From: Dehalococcoidia bacterium
GTDB taxonomy: Bacteria; Chloroflexota; Dehalococcoidia; Lucifugimonadales; JAGWBF01
Length of the DNA stretch: 45,869 bases
Assembly (NCBI GenBank): GCA_021296025.1
Contig: JAGWBF010000023.1
Location: 1 to 45,869 of the forward strand
Direction of reading: 5' to 3'
The notes under the pieces were generated by a model, which was not told the origin of the DNA, did not search any database, and saw only the letters and a list, made by a program, of their open reading frames with translations. Made by a program: the position numbers and the translations under genes. Below, one piece after another: positions 8,564 through 16,139 of this stretch; the stretch's first letter is position 1, and every line of letters begins with the position of its first letter.

Positions 8564-8616
8564 CGGCGCTCCTTTCATCCGGGGTAGTGGGCTGCAGCCG
8601 GGGAATCACCATGGGG

Positions 8617-8645
8617 ATGATATAATACCTTCCCTTGCCGGACAA
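8617..8645 (-). promoter_or_regulatory. Divergent promoter region of the aminotransferase and thrC
   Basis: On the minus strand TTGTCC (8640-8645), 17 bases and TATCAT (8617-8622) could drive the aminotransferase gene. The same stretch holds a perfect TATAAT on the plus strand (8621-8626), 44 bases before thrC, but without a convincing -35 box. The two -10 elements overlap, so the two divergent genes may share control. Confidence 0.4.
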
Positions 8646-8669
8646 GCACACCCGTAGTAGGAACTGCCT

Positions 8670-9842
8670 ATGTACAGCTACCTGGACCACCTTGAATGCA
8701 CCATCTGCGGGGAGACATATCCCCATGCCCAGCCTATTCGCACCTGTCCCTCCTGCGGCAAGGTGCTGTTCGCCCGCTACGACCTCCCTAAGCTGAAGCG
8801 CGAGGTTGATCGCGCCCAACTCGAGACCCGCTCGGGCTCCATGTGGAAGTTCTCCGAGCTTCTTCCTGTCCTGGACCCGGAAAAGGTACTTTCCCTGGGT
8901 GAGGGCGACACACCCCTGTTCAAAGCTTCCAGGCTGGGAGGCAAGCTAGGCCTGTCCAACCTGTACATCAAGGACGAGGGGCTGAACCCTACCGGCACCT
9001 TCAAAGCCCGGGGGTTGTCGGCGGCCGTATCAAAAGCGCACGAGTTGGGGATCACCAAGGTGACCATACCCTCCGCCGGCAACGCCGCCGGCGCCGTGGC
9101 CGCTTACGCCGCCAGGGGAGGCATGGAGGCCCATGTCTTCATGCCCAGGGATGCACCGGCCGCCAACAAGATCGAATCGGAAATCATGGGCTCCAACCTG
9201 ACGTTGGTGGACGGGCTGATCAACGATGCGGGCCGCCTGTCCCGGGAGAGGGCCCAGTCCGAGGGGTTGTTTGATCTGTCCACCTTGCAGGAACCCTACC
9301 GAGCCGAAGGCAAGAAGACCATGGGCCTGGAAATAGCCCTGCAGCTGGGATGGAGGATGCCCGACAGCATCATCTACCCCACTGGGGGAGGCACCGGAAT
9401 CATAGGGATGTGGAAAGGGTTCTACGAGCTGCTGGACTTGGGTTGGGTCGAGGGGAAGCTGCCCAGGTTCATCGCCGTGCAACCTGAGGGTTGCCAGCCC
9501 ATCGTGAAGGCCTTCAACGACGGCGCGGACGTCTCGGAACTTTGGCCCAACGCCAGCACCATTGCCGATGGCCTACGGGTGCCCCACCCCTTCTCCGACT
9601 ACCTGATCCTCAAAGCTATCCGCGAGACCGGCGGCACAGCCTTGTCGGTATCCGACGATGACATGGTCAGGGCTATGCGGGATGTGGCTTCAGCAGAGGG
9701 GCTGTTCATATGCCCCGAAGGGGCTGCGACCCTGGTGGCCCTGGAGCGTCTTCTGGAGGACCACTTCCTCGACCCCGACGAGAACATCGTCCTTCTAAAC
9801 ACAGGCTCCGGATATAAGTATCTGGACCTGCTGCGCAACTAG
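8670..9842 (+). CDS. thrC: Threonine synthase
   Basis: PLP enzyme that converts O-phosphohomoserine to threonine in the cytoplasm. An N-terminal zinc ribbon is formed by C10-x2-C13 and C26-x2-C29, as in the archaeal/actinobacterial-type threonine synthases. The PLP lysine is K112 in NPTGTFKARG, and the phosphate-binding loop is SAGNAAGAVAAYAA. The glycine-rich PTGGGTGIIGMWKGF and the C-terminal CPEGAATLVALERL are also typical. 390 residues. AGGAA lies eight bases before the ATG. Monocistronic by context; the next gene is convergent. Confidence 0.93.
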   Translation: MYSYLDHLECTICGETYPHAQPIRTCPSCGKVLFARYDLPKLKREVDRAQLETRSGSMWKFSELLPVLDPEKVLSLGEGDTPLFKASRLGGKLGLSNLYIKDEGLNPTGTFKARGLSAAVSKAHELGITKVTIPSAGNAAGAVAAYAARGGMEAHVFMPRDAPAANKIESEIMGSNLTLVDGLINDAGRLSRERAQSEGLFDLSTLQEPYRAEGKKTMGLEIALQLGWRMPDSIIYPTGGGTGIIGMWKGFYELLDLGWVEGKLPRFIAVQPEGCQPIVKAFNDGADVSELWPNASTIADGLRVPHPFSDYLILKAIRETGGTALSVSDDDMVRAMRDVASAEGLFICPEGAATLVALERLLEDHFLDPDENIVLLNTGSGYKYLDLLRN

Positions 9843-9863
9843 AGGGGCGGTCCCGGAAGATTA

Positions 9864-9875
9864 GCTCGAACGAGC
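9864..9875. terminator. Short inverted repeat between convergent thrC and PAC2 gene
   Basis: GCTCGAACGAGC is a perfect palindrome in the 34-base gap between two convergent genes, two bases before the PAC2 stop codon. It could fold into a small hairpin and serve both directions, but no run of T follows on either strand, so a terminator function is weakly supported. Confidence 0.3.
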
Positions 9876-9876
9876 C

Positions 9877-10758
9877 CTATCCGGTTTCCTGGTCCAACTC
9901 CCGCAGAAAGCGCTCCACCTCAGAAGACAGGGGAGGCGGGGCGGACTCTTCCGGCTCCTGGGCCTCCTCCCTCTGGTCGTATTGGCCCTCCAGCTGCTGC
10001 AGGACTGCCTTAAGTTCGGGGTTGCGGTTCACCGCCGCCGAAAGCTCGGCGTACTGGTTCTCCCCCCGCTTTCGGTCTGCCAGCTCTATTGGAAGCTCGT
10101 AGAGAGAGCACAATATCTCCATCAGGCGGGCGGCCCCTGCGTAGTCCTCTTCCAGCTGCACGTACTGGGGCAGGTGCACCACGAAGGACATATGCTCGAT
10201 GCCCATCTTGCGGGCTTCCTGGGTGATCAGGGTGGTGATGCTGGTGGGACCCTGGTAGGTCGTTTCCCGTACGCGCAGCTTCCTGACTTCATCGGTCAGC
10301 TTCTGAGCGCTGGCCGATCCTGACACCAGCAGGGGCCGGGTGTGGGGAACCACATCATACATGCCACCCAGCAGGCAGTACCTCTTCACATCGAACATCC
10401 TGAGGATTTCCACCACCGAATCCACGTAGCTTTCCCCGCTCATGTGGGGTTCTCGCATATTCAGCAGAAGGAAGTCTGGGCCTTCCTCTCGCTGGGTGTA
10501 TCCGATGGTGCTGTTGGGGAGCACAAGCTGGCGGCGGTCGCCGCTTATTCGGGTGCGGGGACGGTAACGAGTAAAGTCGAAGTAGTTTCCGGGGCGGACC
10601 AGTTTCCCTATTTGGCGGGCTGAAAAGTGCCTCTCCAGTCGTGCCAGGGCCAGGGTGCCCACCCTACCTACGTTGACCCAGGGACGTACGATTGCCATGG
10701 CGTGGGGTTCTCTGAGTTCTGGTAGGGGGTCGGTTAGCTCAAAACCACCGATGTTCAT
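9877..10758 (-). CDS. PAC2 family protein (proteasome-assembly-chaperone-like)
   Basis: 293-residue cytoplasmic protein of the PAC2 family, related to archaeal/actinobacterial proteins and eukaryotic proteasome assembly chaperone 2. Typical features are the early PWVNVGRVGTLALARLERHF, the central YCLLGGMYDVVPHTRP and GPTSITTLITQEARKMGIEH, followed by VVHLPQYVQLEEDYAGAARL. The C-terminal 40 residues are acidic, proline rich and probably disordered, ending in a helix. The molecular function in bacteria is not established. No proteasome genes are in the window. Confidence 0.8.
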   Translation of the reverse strand: MNIGGFELTDPLPELREPHAMAIVRPWVNVGRVGTLALARLERHFSARQIGKLVRPGNYFDFTRYRPRTRISGDRRQLVLPNSTIGYTQREEGPDFLLLNMREPHMSGESYVDSVVEILRMFDVKRYCLLGGMYDVVPHTRPLLVSGSASAQKLTDEVRKLRVRETTYQGPTSITTLITQEARKMGIEHMSFVVHLPQYVQLEEDYAGAARLMEILCSLYELPIELADRKRGENQYAELSAAVNRNPELKAVLQQLEGQYDQREEAQEPEESAPPPLSSEVERFLRELDQETG

Positions 10759-10898
10759 GGCTTTATCTTGCCAAAGGCCCCTGATTTTTGCAATCCCGCA
10801 CCCAGGAGGGAGCCGGCAGGGGGGCAGGTATGGGAGCGTAGAGCTTTGAGGATGCCGGGCCGGGTAAACCGGGGTTACTATCTCTGTCGTACCGGAGG

Positions 10899-11294
10899 CT
10901 AGGGTATTACAGCCAACGCCTCTATCTCGATGAGCAGCTCCGGGTTGGCCAGGGCACTTATCTCCACCAGCGTGCTGGCGGGATAGCCATCCTTCCAGTA
11001 CTCTGACCGCACCTCGTGGATCTGGGCGAATTGCTCAGCTACGTCGGTGACAAACACCGTTACCTTCACCACATCGTCCATGGTGGCGCCGCCCTCTTCC
11101 AGGACTGCCTTCAGGTTCTCCAGTACCTGGCGGGTCTGGGCCTTGATGTCGCCTACGCCGACGGTCTGGCCGTTGATGTCGCGGGACACCTGCCCCGATG
11201 CAAAGATCAGGTGCCCGCCCGAGGCCTTCACACCCTGGGACATTATCCCGACTGGCTTCGACACCTTGGACGATTCGAGCACGTTCTTAGCCAA
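10899..11294 (-). CDS. RidA (YjgF/YER057c/UK114) family protein, copy 1
   Basis: 131-residue trimer-forming RidA-family protein. The TTG start at 11294 has GGGAGGTG six bases upstream. Typical segments are HLIFASGQVSRD, MDDVVKVTVFVTDV and the ending PELLIEIEALAVIP. The arginine that binds the imine substrate in true RidA (R105 in E. coli, context PARS) is replaced by serine (YPASTLVEIS). It may therefore not be a 2-imino acid deaminase and may belong to another Rid subgroup. Tandem with a second copy at 11341-11733. Confidence 0.9.
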   Translation of the reverse strand: MAKNVLESSKVSKPVGIMSQGVKASGGHLIFASGQVSRDINGQTVGVGDIKAQTRQVLENLKAVLEEGGATMDDVVKVTVFVTDVAEQFAQIHEVRSEYWKDGYPASTLVEISALANPELLIEIEALAVIP

Positions 11295-11340
11295 TTGAAC
11301 ACCTCCCGTCTGGGATTGTGTGGAGGATAGCCCGTTTAGC

Positions 11341-11733
11341 TTAGGGGGCTACCGCCACAACCTCTATCTCTATGAGAATGTCTGGGTGAGCCAAGGATTT
11401 CACCTGGACGAAGGTGCTGGCCGGCCTGGTCTCGCCGAAGTAGCCCTTGCGCACCTCCGTCACCTTGGGCTGGTCCTTTATGTCAGTCACGTAGATATTG
11501 GCTTTGACCACATCCTGCAGGGTGGCCCCCGCCTCTTCCAACACCGCCATGATGTTGGCGAAAACCTGGTGGGTCTGGGCCTCGATGTCGCCCACTCCAA
11601 CTATCTCTCGTTGGGCATTGCGGGCGGTCTGCCCGGAAACGAAGACCAGGTTCCCCGCCGGGACCCTGATGGCGTGGGATATCACCGCATTGGGAATGGA
11701 GACCTTGGGGCTGGTTATGATTTCACCTGGCAT
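11341..11733 (-). CDS. RidA (YjgF/YER057c/UK114) family protein, copy 2
   Basis: 130 residues, visibly paralogous to the copy 46 bases downstream (shared LVFVSGQ, LQDVVKANIYVTDI and ILIEIEVVAV segments). It also has PAS instead of the catalytic PAR context (RPASTFVQVK). The ATG is preceded by GGGAGATGGT. It lies in a same-strand cluster with an amidohydrolase, an LLM oxidoreductase and a metallo-beta-lactamase protein, so a role in clearing a reactive intermediate of that pathway is likely but unproven. Confidence 0.9.
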   Translation of the reverse strand: MPGEIITSPKVSIPNAVISHAIRVPAGNLVFVSGQTARNAQREIVGVGDIEAQTHQVFANIMAVLEEAGATLQDVVKANIYVTDIKDQPKVTEVRKGYFGETRPASTFVQVKSLAHPDILIEIEVVAVAP

Positions 11734-11800
11734 ACCATCTCCCTATTCATTCATCGAGAATTAAACGCTCTTTGATCAAGCCGGGCGAAGGCCGGTTATG

Positions 11801-12637
11801 CTACAAGGCCTGCCAGTATCGCCGGTCCTGGAGGCGCACCACTCTTCCAAAGCCGGGGGCCGGGAAATGTCCCGCTGCTATCAGCGTACCCTCCCGCTCA
11901 GCCTTTTCCACCAGCTTCCGGCGGCTGGCCCGCGCCCGGTCGGGGTCCATGTCCGCCCTGGAACACCACTCCCACTCCTGCACCTGGGCCGGGCTATGTA
12001 TCGCATCCCCCATAACGACGCCCTTCTGTCCCTGGGAGGAGATGAGGAGGCTCATGTGCCCCGGCGTGTGTCCGGGGGTTGGCAACGCTGTAAGCTCCCC
12101 ATTAATCGCGTATTCCCCTTCCACAACATCCAGTATGCCCAGCTCTTCCAAGGGCCATAGCTTGCTGGAAGCGGTGGGGAAGCGTTCGGCGTATTCGGGC
12201 ATCCTGGTTGCTTCCCAGTCCTTCCGGGACAGCACGTACCTTGCATTGGGGAACACGGGCCGATATCGATCGTTCTCCGACACCATGTTCCATCCCACAT
12301 GGTCCCTGTGGAGGTGAGTCATCACCACTTTGTCCACCTCGTCGGTGCGCACCCCGGCCGCTTCGAAGTTGCTCAGGAGCTCACCCCATGCGCTCTCAGG
12401 CGCATCCTCAGGCACAGGCCCCATGCCCGTATCCACAAGGATGGTGATCCCCTGAGATCTGATGAGGTAGGATGCCAGGTTCAGGCTGATTTTGTGTTCC
12501 GCGGTGACGTCTTCGGGGTAGCGAGCCCAGTTCTCTTCAGGTATGGACGGGTAGAAGTTGCACAGGTCGAATTCCAGCTTCCCGTCGGAGAAGGAAGCCA
12601 CCCTTACGTTCCCAACCATGACCTCGCTTTCAGGCAC
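11801..12637 (-). CDS. Metallo-beta-lactamase-fold hydrolase
   Basis: 278-residue cytoplasmic hydrolase with the complete dinuclear metal site: H108-x-H110-x-D112-H113 (MTHLHRDHVGW), H190 (TPGHTPGH) and D211 (MGDAIH), plus a final histidine in IAAGHFPAPGFG. The overall pattern resembles the AHL-lactonase/MBL-fold hydrolases. The GTG start at 12637 follows GAGGAGGAACGCC. Third gene of the cluster, 67 bases before the RidA copies. Substrate unknown; a lactone, thioester or cyclic amide would fit the neighbours. Confidence 0.88.
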   Translation of the reverse strand: MPESEVMVGNVRVASFSDGKLEFDLCNFYPSIPEENWARYPEDVTAEHKISLNLASYLIRSQGITILVDTGMGPVPEDAPESAWGELLSNFEAAGVRTDEVDKVVMTHLHRDHVGWNMVSENDRYRPVFPNARYVLSRKDWEATRMPEYAERFPTASSKLWPLEELGILDVVEGEYAINGELTALPTPGHTPGHMSLLISSQGQKGVVMGDAIHSPAQVQEWEWCSRADMDPDRARASRRKLVEKAEREGTLIAAGHFPAPGFGRVVRLQDRRYWQAL

Positions 12638-12758
12638 GGCGTTCCTCCTCAGGTTGGCTAAATCGCCGTTTCCCCATGGCGAATACCTTGCGTGGCATTC
12701 TATTGTCGAAGGAGGGCAGGGTCAATGATCTGTCCCCCCCGGGAGAAGCGGTCAACCT

Positions 12759-13694
12759 CTACCCTTGCTTTGGCCGATGGTACCTGGGAAGGACCTCCTC
12801 CCCGAAGAGGCGGAGCTGCTGCAGGGCTTCTCCGGGAGGGCACATCGGGCGCATGACGAATTTGGTTGCGCCGGCCTCCAGGTAGCGGTCGATCATGTGG
12901 GAGATATGCTGGGGCGTGCCCAGAGCGCTGTACCCGGTGAAGGGAGCTTCGGGTCTGGCACGGGTGACGTAGGGTGCAGCCGCCTCTGCTGCGGCATCGG
13001 GGTCCGGCGAAATGTGGTACCCGATGAGCACCCCGATATGCTCCTCATCCACGGTGCGGTCGAACTCCCCGGCGGTGGCAAAGACCATGTTCACGCCCTC
13101 TGCAACCTCTTCGGGAGTCGCCGAGGACACCAGCCAGCCGTCGCCCAAGCGCCCTACCCTCTTCTGGGCAGCGACGGTCCTGCCTCCGATCCACAAAGGA
13201 ATCGGTTCCTGGACGGGCTTGGGGTTCACGGTCACATCATGCAGGGCGAAGAACTTCCCTTCATGGGTGACGTTGTCTTCATTCCACAGGCGACGCATCA
13301 CCTGCATAGCTTCGTCGGCCCGCTCGCCCCGGTTGGACTTGACCACCCCACAGGCTTCGTAGTCACGGGGGTCGTCCTGTCCCAGCCCGATGGCTGGAAG
13401 GCAGCGCCCCCCCGACAGGTAGTCCAGGGTTGCCAGCTCCTTGGCAAGCACCACGGGGTTGCGCAGGGGGAGCTGGAGGACGCTGGTGCCGAACTTCATC
13501 CTTTCAGAGCAGGCTGCCACCATGCTCATGGCGACCACAGGCTCCGGGCCGGCGCTTTGACCCACCACCCGGTCCGACAGCCAGATGGAGTCGTACCCGT
13601 ACTCATCTCCGACCTCAACCAAGCCTCGAAAGTAAGCGACCCCCTCCGGGCCTGATGGGAATGCACCGGGCATGTAGCCTATTCGAACGGTCAT
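12759..13694 (-). CDS. LLM-class oxidoreductase (F420- or flavin-dependent)
   Basis: 311-residue bacterial luciferase-like monooxygenase/F420 oxidoreductase fold. Typical features are the early YGYDSIWLSDRV, RMKFGTSVLQLPLRNPVVLA, LDYLSGGRCLPAIGLG and PIPLWIGGRTVAAQKR followed by VGRLGDGWL. GGAAGGGAG precedes the ATG. Whether it uses F420H2 or FMNH2 cannot be told from the sequence. It lies 54 bases after the amidohydrolase, so both are probably co-transcribed. Confidence 0.88.
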   Translation of the reverse strand: MTVRIGYMPGAFPSGPEGVAYFRGLVEVGDEYGYDSIWLSDRVVGQSAGPEPVVAMSMVAACSERMKFGTSVLQLPLRNPVVLAKELATLDYLSGGRCLPAIGLGQDDPRDYEACGVVKSNRGERADEAMQVMRRLWNEDNVTHEGKFFALHDVTVNPKPVQEPIPLWIGGRTVAAQKRVGRLGDGWLVSSATPEEVAEGVNMVFATAGEFDRTVDEEHIGVLIGYHISPDPDAAAEAAAPYVTRARPEAPFTGYSALGTPQHISHMIDRYLEAGATKFVMRPMCPPGEALQQLRLFGEEVLPRYHRPKQG

Positions 13695-13748
13695 GGGATC
13701 TCCCTTCCGCGGAGGATGGTGCCTGCCCCTGGGTACCTGGCCTGTCGG

Positions 13749-14591
13749 CTAGGTCAGATTGAGGACCTTCCTGGCGTTTTCCAGGAGGACCTTGGGCAGC
13801 ACATGCTCCCTCAGGTCCAGGTGGTCTATGTCCCGCAGCCACCGGTCCGGCGTGATATAGGGATAGTCGGAGCCAAAGAGCACCTTGTCCTGGAGGCGTG
13901 TGTTGATCTCCCGCTTCAGGGCTTCGGGAATGAAACGGGGAGACCAGCCCGACAGGTCCAGGTAAACGTTGGACTTGTGCAAGGCAACAGCGATCTGCTC
14001 CTCGGTCCAGGGCCAGGCCGGGTGGGCCATGATCACAGTTAGCTGCGGGAAATCGGCAGCAACGTCGTCAATGTAGGGTATGGGTGCGCTGTACTTCAGT
14101 TTCAAACCGGAGCCCCCAGGGGTGCCGGAGCCTGCCCCTGCGAACCCAGAGTGAAACAGCACGGGGACACCCAGCTCCGACGCCTTGGCGTAGAGGGGGT
14201 AGAAGCGGGTGTCATTGGGGTAGAAAGCTTGGTGGACGGGATGGAGCTTGAGCCCCTTTAGTCCCAGGCTGGTTACCGAACGCTCCAGCTCCAGGACAGC
14301 CGCATGTCCCTTCCACGGGTCTATGGAGCAAAAGCCTATGAACTGGTTGGGATGGTCCTTCACGATTCCCGCCACGTAGTCGTTAGTATCTGGAGGCTCG
14401 CCGGTGGTGGTCTCCGTATCCACCGAGAAGATCACACCCATGATGTCCAGCTCCCGGTACTTGTCAGCCATCTCGCCCGCGTTCTCTGGCATCGAAGAGA
14501 CACGGAAGTAGCTCCTCAGCTCAGCTTCAATGCCAACTTCTGGGAGGCCCGGCTGTCGGGGAACGTGGACATGCATGTCAATGGCTTGCAT
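13749..14591 (-). CDS. Amidohydrolase family protein (amidohydrolase-2/ACMSD-like)
   Basis: 280-residue TIM-barrel metal hydrolase or decarboxylase. Metal and catalytic residues are visible at H7-x-H9 (DMHVHV), H147 (VLFHSGF), H190 (IMAHPAWPW) and D242 (FGSDYPY). Other family marks are GLKGLKLHPVHQAF and the C-terminal VLLENARKVLNL. First gene of a minus-strand cluster with an LLM oxidoreductase, an MBL hydrolase and two RidA proteins. The reaction may be decarboxylation or hydrolysis of a cyclic or aromatic acid; not assignable further. Confidence 0.9.
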   Translation of the reverse strand: MQAIDMHVHVPRQPGLPEVGIEAELRSYFRVSSMPENAGEMADKYRELDIMGVIFSVDTETTTGEPPDTNDYVAGIVKDHPNQFIGFCSIDPWKGHAAVLELERSVTSLGLKGLKLHPVHQAFYPNDTRFYPLYAKASELGVPVLFHSGFAGAGSGTPGGSGLKLKYSAPIPYIDDVAADFPQLTVIMAHPAWPWTEEQIAVALHKSNVYLDLSGWSPRFIPEALKREINTRLQDKVLFGSDYPYITPDRWLRDIDHLDLREHVLPKVLLENARKVLNLT

Positions 14592-14627
14592 TACGGTAGT
14601 CCCGCCTTGATGTTGGAATGCACCGAT

Positions 14628-14657
14628 AAGCTATCACTAACAGGATGGACTGTCCAA
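14628..14657 (-). promoter_or_regulatory. Possible promoter with operator-like palindrome for the amidohydrolase cluster
   Basis: The minus strand reads TTGGAC (14652-14657), 18 bases, TAGCTT (14628-14633), about 37 bases before the amidohydrolase ATG. The palindrome TGGACTGTCCA (14646-14656) overlaps the -35 box and could be a repressor site. Both elements match consensus only moderately. Confidence 0.35.
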
Positions 14658-14694
14658 TAGCGAACGTAGCGGGGAGAAGGTTGACGGGAGGAAG

Positions 14695-15177
14695 CTATCG
14701 GGGCTTCTTTGCTCGCTCGTATGGCTCATCGGGAGGAAGGTTGGGCTGGGCGGCAGCCTGGGTCGCCAGCCAGTCGCACCGCTCGTTCTCCCGGTTGCCC
14801 GAGTGTCCCTTCACCCAATAGTAGGTCATGACATGCCCTTGGCACAGGTCAAGGAGCCTCTCCCACAGGTCAGGATTGATCGCAGGCTCCTGCTTGTTTC
14901 GCATCCATCCGTTCTTGCGCCACTTGACCGCCCAACCCTTTGCCAAGGCATCGACGACGTACTTGGAATCGCTGTAGACCCTTACCTTGCACTTCTCATT
15001 CAGAGCAGCCAGTCCCTTGATGACCGCCAGGAGCTCCATGCGGTTGTTGGTGGTCCTGCGGTAGCCCGCGGACAGCTCCTTACGGTGCTCTCCCGACAGC
15101 AGCACGACACCATAGCCGCCGGGGCCGGGGTTGCCCTGGCAGGCGCCATCGGTGTAGATATCAACCTCTTTCATCAC
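14695..15177 (-). CDS. rnhA: Ribonuclease HI
   Basis: Cleaves the RNA strand of RNA-DNA hybrids. 160 residues with the complete active site D10 (YTDGACQGNPGPGGYG), E48 (NNRMELLAV), D70 (VYSDSKYVVDAL) and D135, plus H125 in WVKGHSGN. The basic handle region (AVKWRKNGWMRNK, about residues 83-95) is present, as in E. coli RNase HI. It follows the XRE gene by 30 bases on the same strand and may be read through from the promoter of the toxin-antitoxin-like module. Confidence 0.96.
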   Translation of the reverse strand: MMKEVDIYTDGACQGNPGPGGYGVVLLSGEHRKELSAGYRRTTNNRMELLAVIKGLAALNEKCKVRVYSDSKYVVDALAKGWAVKWRKNGWMRNKQEPAINPDLWERLLDLCQGHVMTYYWVKGHSGNRENERCDWLATQAAAQPNLPPDEPYERAKKPR

Positions 15178-15207
15178 AGGCGCTTGGTGGCCTTTTCTTC
15201 CCGGTGC

Positions 15208-15618
15208 CTACTCCGTCCTGTACAAAGCATCAGCCACCTCTCGTATCCTCGCAAAGCTGGCCGATGCATAATCGCTGGCTTCGTACTTCTGGATCTGCTG
15301 CTCCTTCAGACCCATACGCTCCGCCAGCTCCTTTTGGGTCAGCCCCTGGGCGATTCGCGCCTTGATCAGGACATCGGGCAAATCGGCAACCACGTTCAGC
15401 CCATCCATCGGAAACTCACCCTTCTTCAAGGCCTCGTACTCTGCCAGCTCCTTTTCCAGGTCCGCTAGCTGGCTTCGCACCGCATCCCTCCGAGCCTTCG
15501 CAATGAGGGGGTGCAACATCCCCTCCTGACCCGAATCCAGCTCAAGCTGATCCAGGGTATGCGAGAACCGATCTGCCTGGGCTTTGGTTATCTTGTACTG
15601 CCGTTCGTTCTTTATCAT
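15208..15618 (-). CDS. XRE-family helix-turn-helix protein, probable antitoxin
   Basis: 136 residues. The N-terminal half (residues 1-65) is helical and probably coiled coil (RSQLADLEKELAEYEALKKG). The C-terminal half is an XRE-type HTH, centred on GLTQKELAERMGLKEQQIQK with the final YEASDYASASFARIREVADA. The ATG overlaps the TGA stop of the preceding nucleotidyltransferase-like gene (ATGA), so the two are translationally coupled. The architecture (long helical N-terminus, C-terminal XRE) and the pairing suggest an antitoxin and autoregulator. It would bind the palindrome at 16062-16074; this is inference. Confidence 0.85.
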   Translation of the reverse strand: MIKNERQYKITKAQADRFSHTLDQLELDSGQEGMLHPLIAKARRDAVRSQLADLEKELAEYEALKKGEFPMDGLNVVADLPDVLIKARIAQGLTQKELAERMGLKEQQIQKYEASDYASASFARIREVADALYRTE

Positions 15619-16055
15619 GTCAGGTCTCCCAGGTCGATGGCGATAATCCCCTTGGGCTCCCCTTCCTCCCTGTCCCTTTGGAAGAAATCAAGAAATGAGA
15701 ACCCCTCTTCATCCGCAATGATGGAAGCAGGAAATAGCTCCCCCAGGTACTTCCCTTTCTGGGACGCCCTGCCCGAATCGAATGTTAACAGCGCCGGGTT
15801 AAGCATGGTCGGATCGACCCCATTTTCCTCCCAGCAGGCATCAAAATCGTTCGGAAACTCCTTGCTGGTGACGAAGCTCCCGTTGAGGTACACCCTTCGA
15901 CAGCCTGCCCTCTTCAGGTCGTCCAATGCTTCCTTGAGGCCAGCCATGAGACGCTCTCTCCACAGGTTGCCGCCGAACCTATCGACGACCTCTCCCCAGT
16001 TGACCAGATGCACTCCTGCAGGCAGCAGCCCCCTGGCATCAAGCTGTGGTATCAC
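15615..16055 (-). CDS. DUF6932-type nucleotidyltransferase-like protein, probable toxin partner of the XRE protein
   Basis: 146-residue soluble protein resembling the family I know as DUF6932. The segment VYLNGSFVTSKEFPNDFDAC carries a G-S-x9-D-x-D pattern like the metal-binding motif of MNT/polymerase-beta-type nucleotidyltransferases. The end (GIIAIDL) is also family-like. The GTG start at 16055 lies six bases downstream of the predicted -10 box, with no room for a Shine-Dalgarno, so the mRNA is probably leaderless. It comes first in a two-gene unit with the XRE gene. A nucleotidyl- or AMP-transferring toxin is a reasonable hypothesis but not shown. Confidence 0.75.
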   Translation of the reverse strand: MIPQLDARGLLPAGVHLVNWGEVVDRFGGNLWRERLMAGLKEALDDLKRAGCRRVYLNGSFVTSKEFPNDFDACWEENGVDPTMLNPALLTFDSGRASQKGKYLGELFPASIIADEEGFSFLDFFQRDREEGEPKGIIAIDLGDLT

Positions 16056-16061
16056 AACACA

Positions 16062-16090
16062 ACAATATCATTGTCTTAATCCTTAGTCAA
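16062..16090 (-). promoter_or_regulatory. Promoter of the DUF6932/XRE module with palindromic operator
   Basis: The minus strand reads TTGACT (16085-16090), 17 bases, TATTGT (16062-16067). The perfect inverted repeat ACAAT-3-ATTGT (16062-16074) overlaps the -10 box, as expected for an autoregulated toxin-antitoxin operon. The predicted transcription start coincides with the GTG at 16055. The stretch is AT-rich compared with its surroundings. Confidence 0.6.
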
Positions 16091-16139
16091 GACCTCTCGA
16101 TGCAGTCTCCAAGACCGCCGGTTTGTGCGCCAAGCCTAC

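Noticed and set aside
12759..13694. LLM protein as RutA (pyrimidine monooxygenase)
   Set aside because: No RutA-specific feature can be read by eye and RutB/RutD partners are replaced by other hydrolases; only a general analogy is kept.
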